A program made the position numbers and the translations under genes. Below the pieces are notes generated by a model. It was not told where the DNA came from and searched no databases. It was given only the letters and a program-made list of their open reading frames with translations. 14,596 nt of DNA, taken from the NCBI GenBank assembly GCA_016650315.1, contig JAENVZ010000198.1, positions 1 through 14,596 of the forward strand. The letters are read 5' to 3'. Position 1 is the stretch's first letter; each line of letters starts with the position of its first letter. Below, one piece after another: positions 13,734 to 14,596 of the stretch. Source of the stretch: Alphaproteobacteria bacterium (lineage in GTDB: Bacteria; Pseudomonadota; Alphaproteobacteria; Sphingomonadales; Sphingomonadaceae).

Positions 13734-14596
13734 ATGCAGACTGTCGAAACGTTGAACGAGGGCCTGAAACGCGCCTACACCTTGACCATCACCGCCAAGG
13801 ACATCGACGCGCGCGTCGACAAGGAAGTGAAAAGCATGGCGCCGCAGGTGCGTATGCCCGGTTTTCGTCCCGGTAAGGTCCCGGCCAATCTGGTCCGCAA
13901 GATGCACGGTGAAGCGTTGCAGCGTGATGCGCTGAGCAGTTCGATCCAGGAAGGCGTGCAAAAGCTTCTGGCCGAAAAGAAACTGCGTCCGGCGATGCAG
14001 CCTTCGGTTGAACTGGACGAAGGCTATGAGTTGGGCAAGGATGCCGAAGTCAAGGTCGCGTTAGAAGTGCTGCCTGAAGTGCCCGCGCCTGCGATTGAAG
14101 GCCTGACGCTTGAGCGCCTGACTGTCGAGGTCAAGGACGAACAGGTCGATGAGGCGGTTGAGCGCATTGCGTCCCAGCAGCAGCGTTTTGATGCCGCACC
14201 CGAAGGCCATAAGGCCAAGGACGGCGATCAGGTCATCATGGATTTCGTCGGTAAGGTCGACGGCGTTGCCTTTGATGGCGGCACGGGTGAAGGCATGGCC
14301 GTTGTCATCGGGTCAGGCAATCTCATTCCCGGCTTTGAAGACCAGCTTGTCGGTGTCAAGGTGGGCGAGGACAAGACCATCGAGGTCACATTCCCCGATG
14401 ACTACAATGCAGAAAATCTGAAGGGCAAGGCGGCGACGTTTGACCTCAAGATCACAGAGGTCAAGATCAAGGCGGAAGGTGCGCCCGACGATGAATTCGC
14501 CAAATCGCTTGGGCTGGAAAGCATGGAGCAGCTTCGCGGTTTGCTGAAGGGGCAGATCGAGCAGGAGCATAATGGCCTGACGCGCACCCATATGAA
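13734..14596 (+). CDS. tig: Trigger factor (3' truncated by window)
   Basis: The frame runs from ATG at 13734 to the window end, 287 complete codons and no stop; the full protein is usually a little over 430 residues, longer in some alphaproteobacteria. Trigger factor is the ribosome-bound chaperone and prolyl isomerase that receives nascent chains at the exit tunnel. The ribosome-docking signature GFRPGKVP is at 43-50 in the N-terminal domain. The FKBP-type isomerase domain follows (about 150-235), with DGDQVIMDFVGKVDG and GSGNLIPGFEDQLVG. The C-terminal chaperone domain has just begun. The ribosome site is weak (AGAGTAG). The 72-bp spacer from tRNA-Leu has only a weak inverted repeat (GATGCC at 13667, GGCATC at 13686) and no T-run, so read-through from the tRNA is possible. 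tig is often followed by clpP and clpX, but those would lie outside the window. Confidence 0.95.
   Translation, partial: MQTVETLNEGLKRAYTLTITAKDIDARVDKEVKSMAPQVRMPGFRPGKVPANLVRKMHGEALQRDALSSSIQEGVQKLLAEKKLRPAMQPSVELDEGYELGKDAEVKVALEVLPEVPAPAIEGLTLERLTVEVKDEQVDEAVERIASQQQRFDAAPEGHKAKDGDQVIMDFVGKVDGVAFDGGTGEGMAVVIGSGNLIPGFEDQLVGVKVGEDKTIEVTFPDDYNAENLKGKAATFDLKITEVKIKAEGAPDDEFAKSLGLESMEQLRGLLKGQIEQEHNGLTRTHM

Overview
The window reads as ordinary chromosomal DNA of an alphaproteobacterium, most probably a sphingomonad (Sphingobium/Sphingomonas-like). The pointers are moderately high GC with G/C-rich third positions, glnK-amt behind a sigma-54 type promoter, GatCAB, an NDUFS6-type CHCC zinc protein, and intergenic palindromes built on TCGA-rich arms like those common in sphingomonad genomes. 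The genus is an inference.

Layout. Bases 3-308 are the 3' end of a protein gene whose visible start is a (PT)n tract made by a 6-bp tandem repeat. A YkuD-type L,D-transpeptidase follows, with an unresolved start (end 1170). On the minus strand come tRNA-Glu(CTC) with a candidate promoter, then a glnK-amt ammonium sensing and uptake operon (3262 to 1490) with a sigma-54 promoter (3297-3312) and a terminator (1397-1426). Next, also on minus, is a CHCC zinc-finger gene followed by tldD. Divergent from these is a YadG-like ABC ATPase (5272-6207), then a 122-bp palindromic element, then nadB (L-aspartate oxidase, NAD synthesis). nadB converges on ruvX across a 105-bp repeat that supplies both stop codons. 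Upstream of ruvX on the same strand is a membrane-anchored DUF3089 hydrolase that appears translationally coupled to it. Divergent from that lies gatC-gatA-gatB (tRNA-dependent amidotransferase), with two hairpins between gatC and gatA and a REP-like element between gatA and gatB. A 59-codon proline-rich gene on the minus strand converges on gatB. The window closes with tRNA-Leu(TAG) and the 5' part of tig (trigger factor).

Most genes are conserved housekeeping functions: nitrogen control, NAD synthesis, tRNA charging, protein folding. I see no transposase, phage gene, CRISPR array, toxin-antitoxin pair or defence cluster, and I do not think a new multi-gene system is present. The points worth a second look are small. 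They are the unannotated 59-aa Pro/Asp/Glu protein, a probable CTG start for ruvX in a CTGA overlap, the repeat carrying the stop codons of two convergent genes, the double hairpin inside the gat operon, and the hexamer tract coding for PT repeats.
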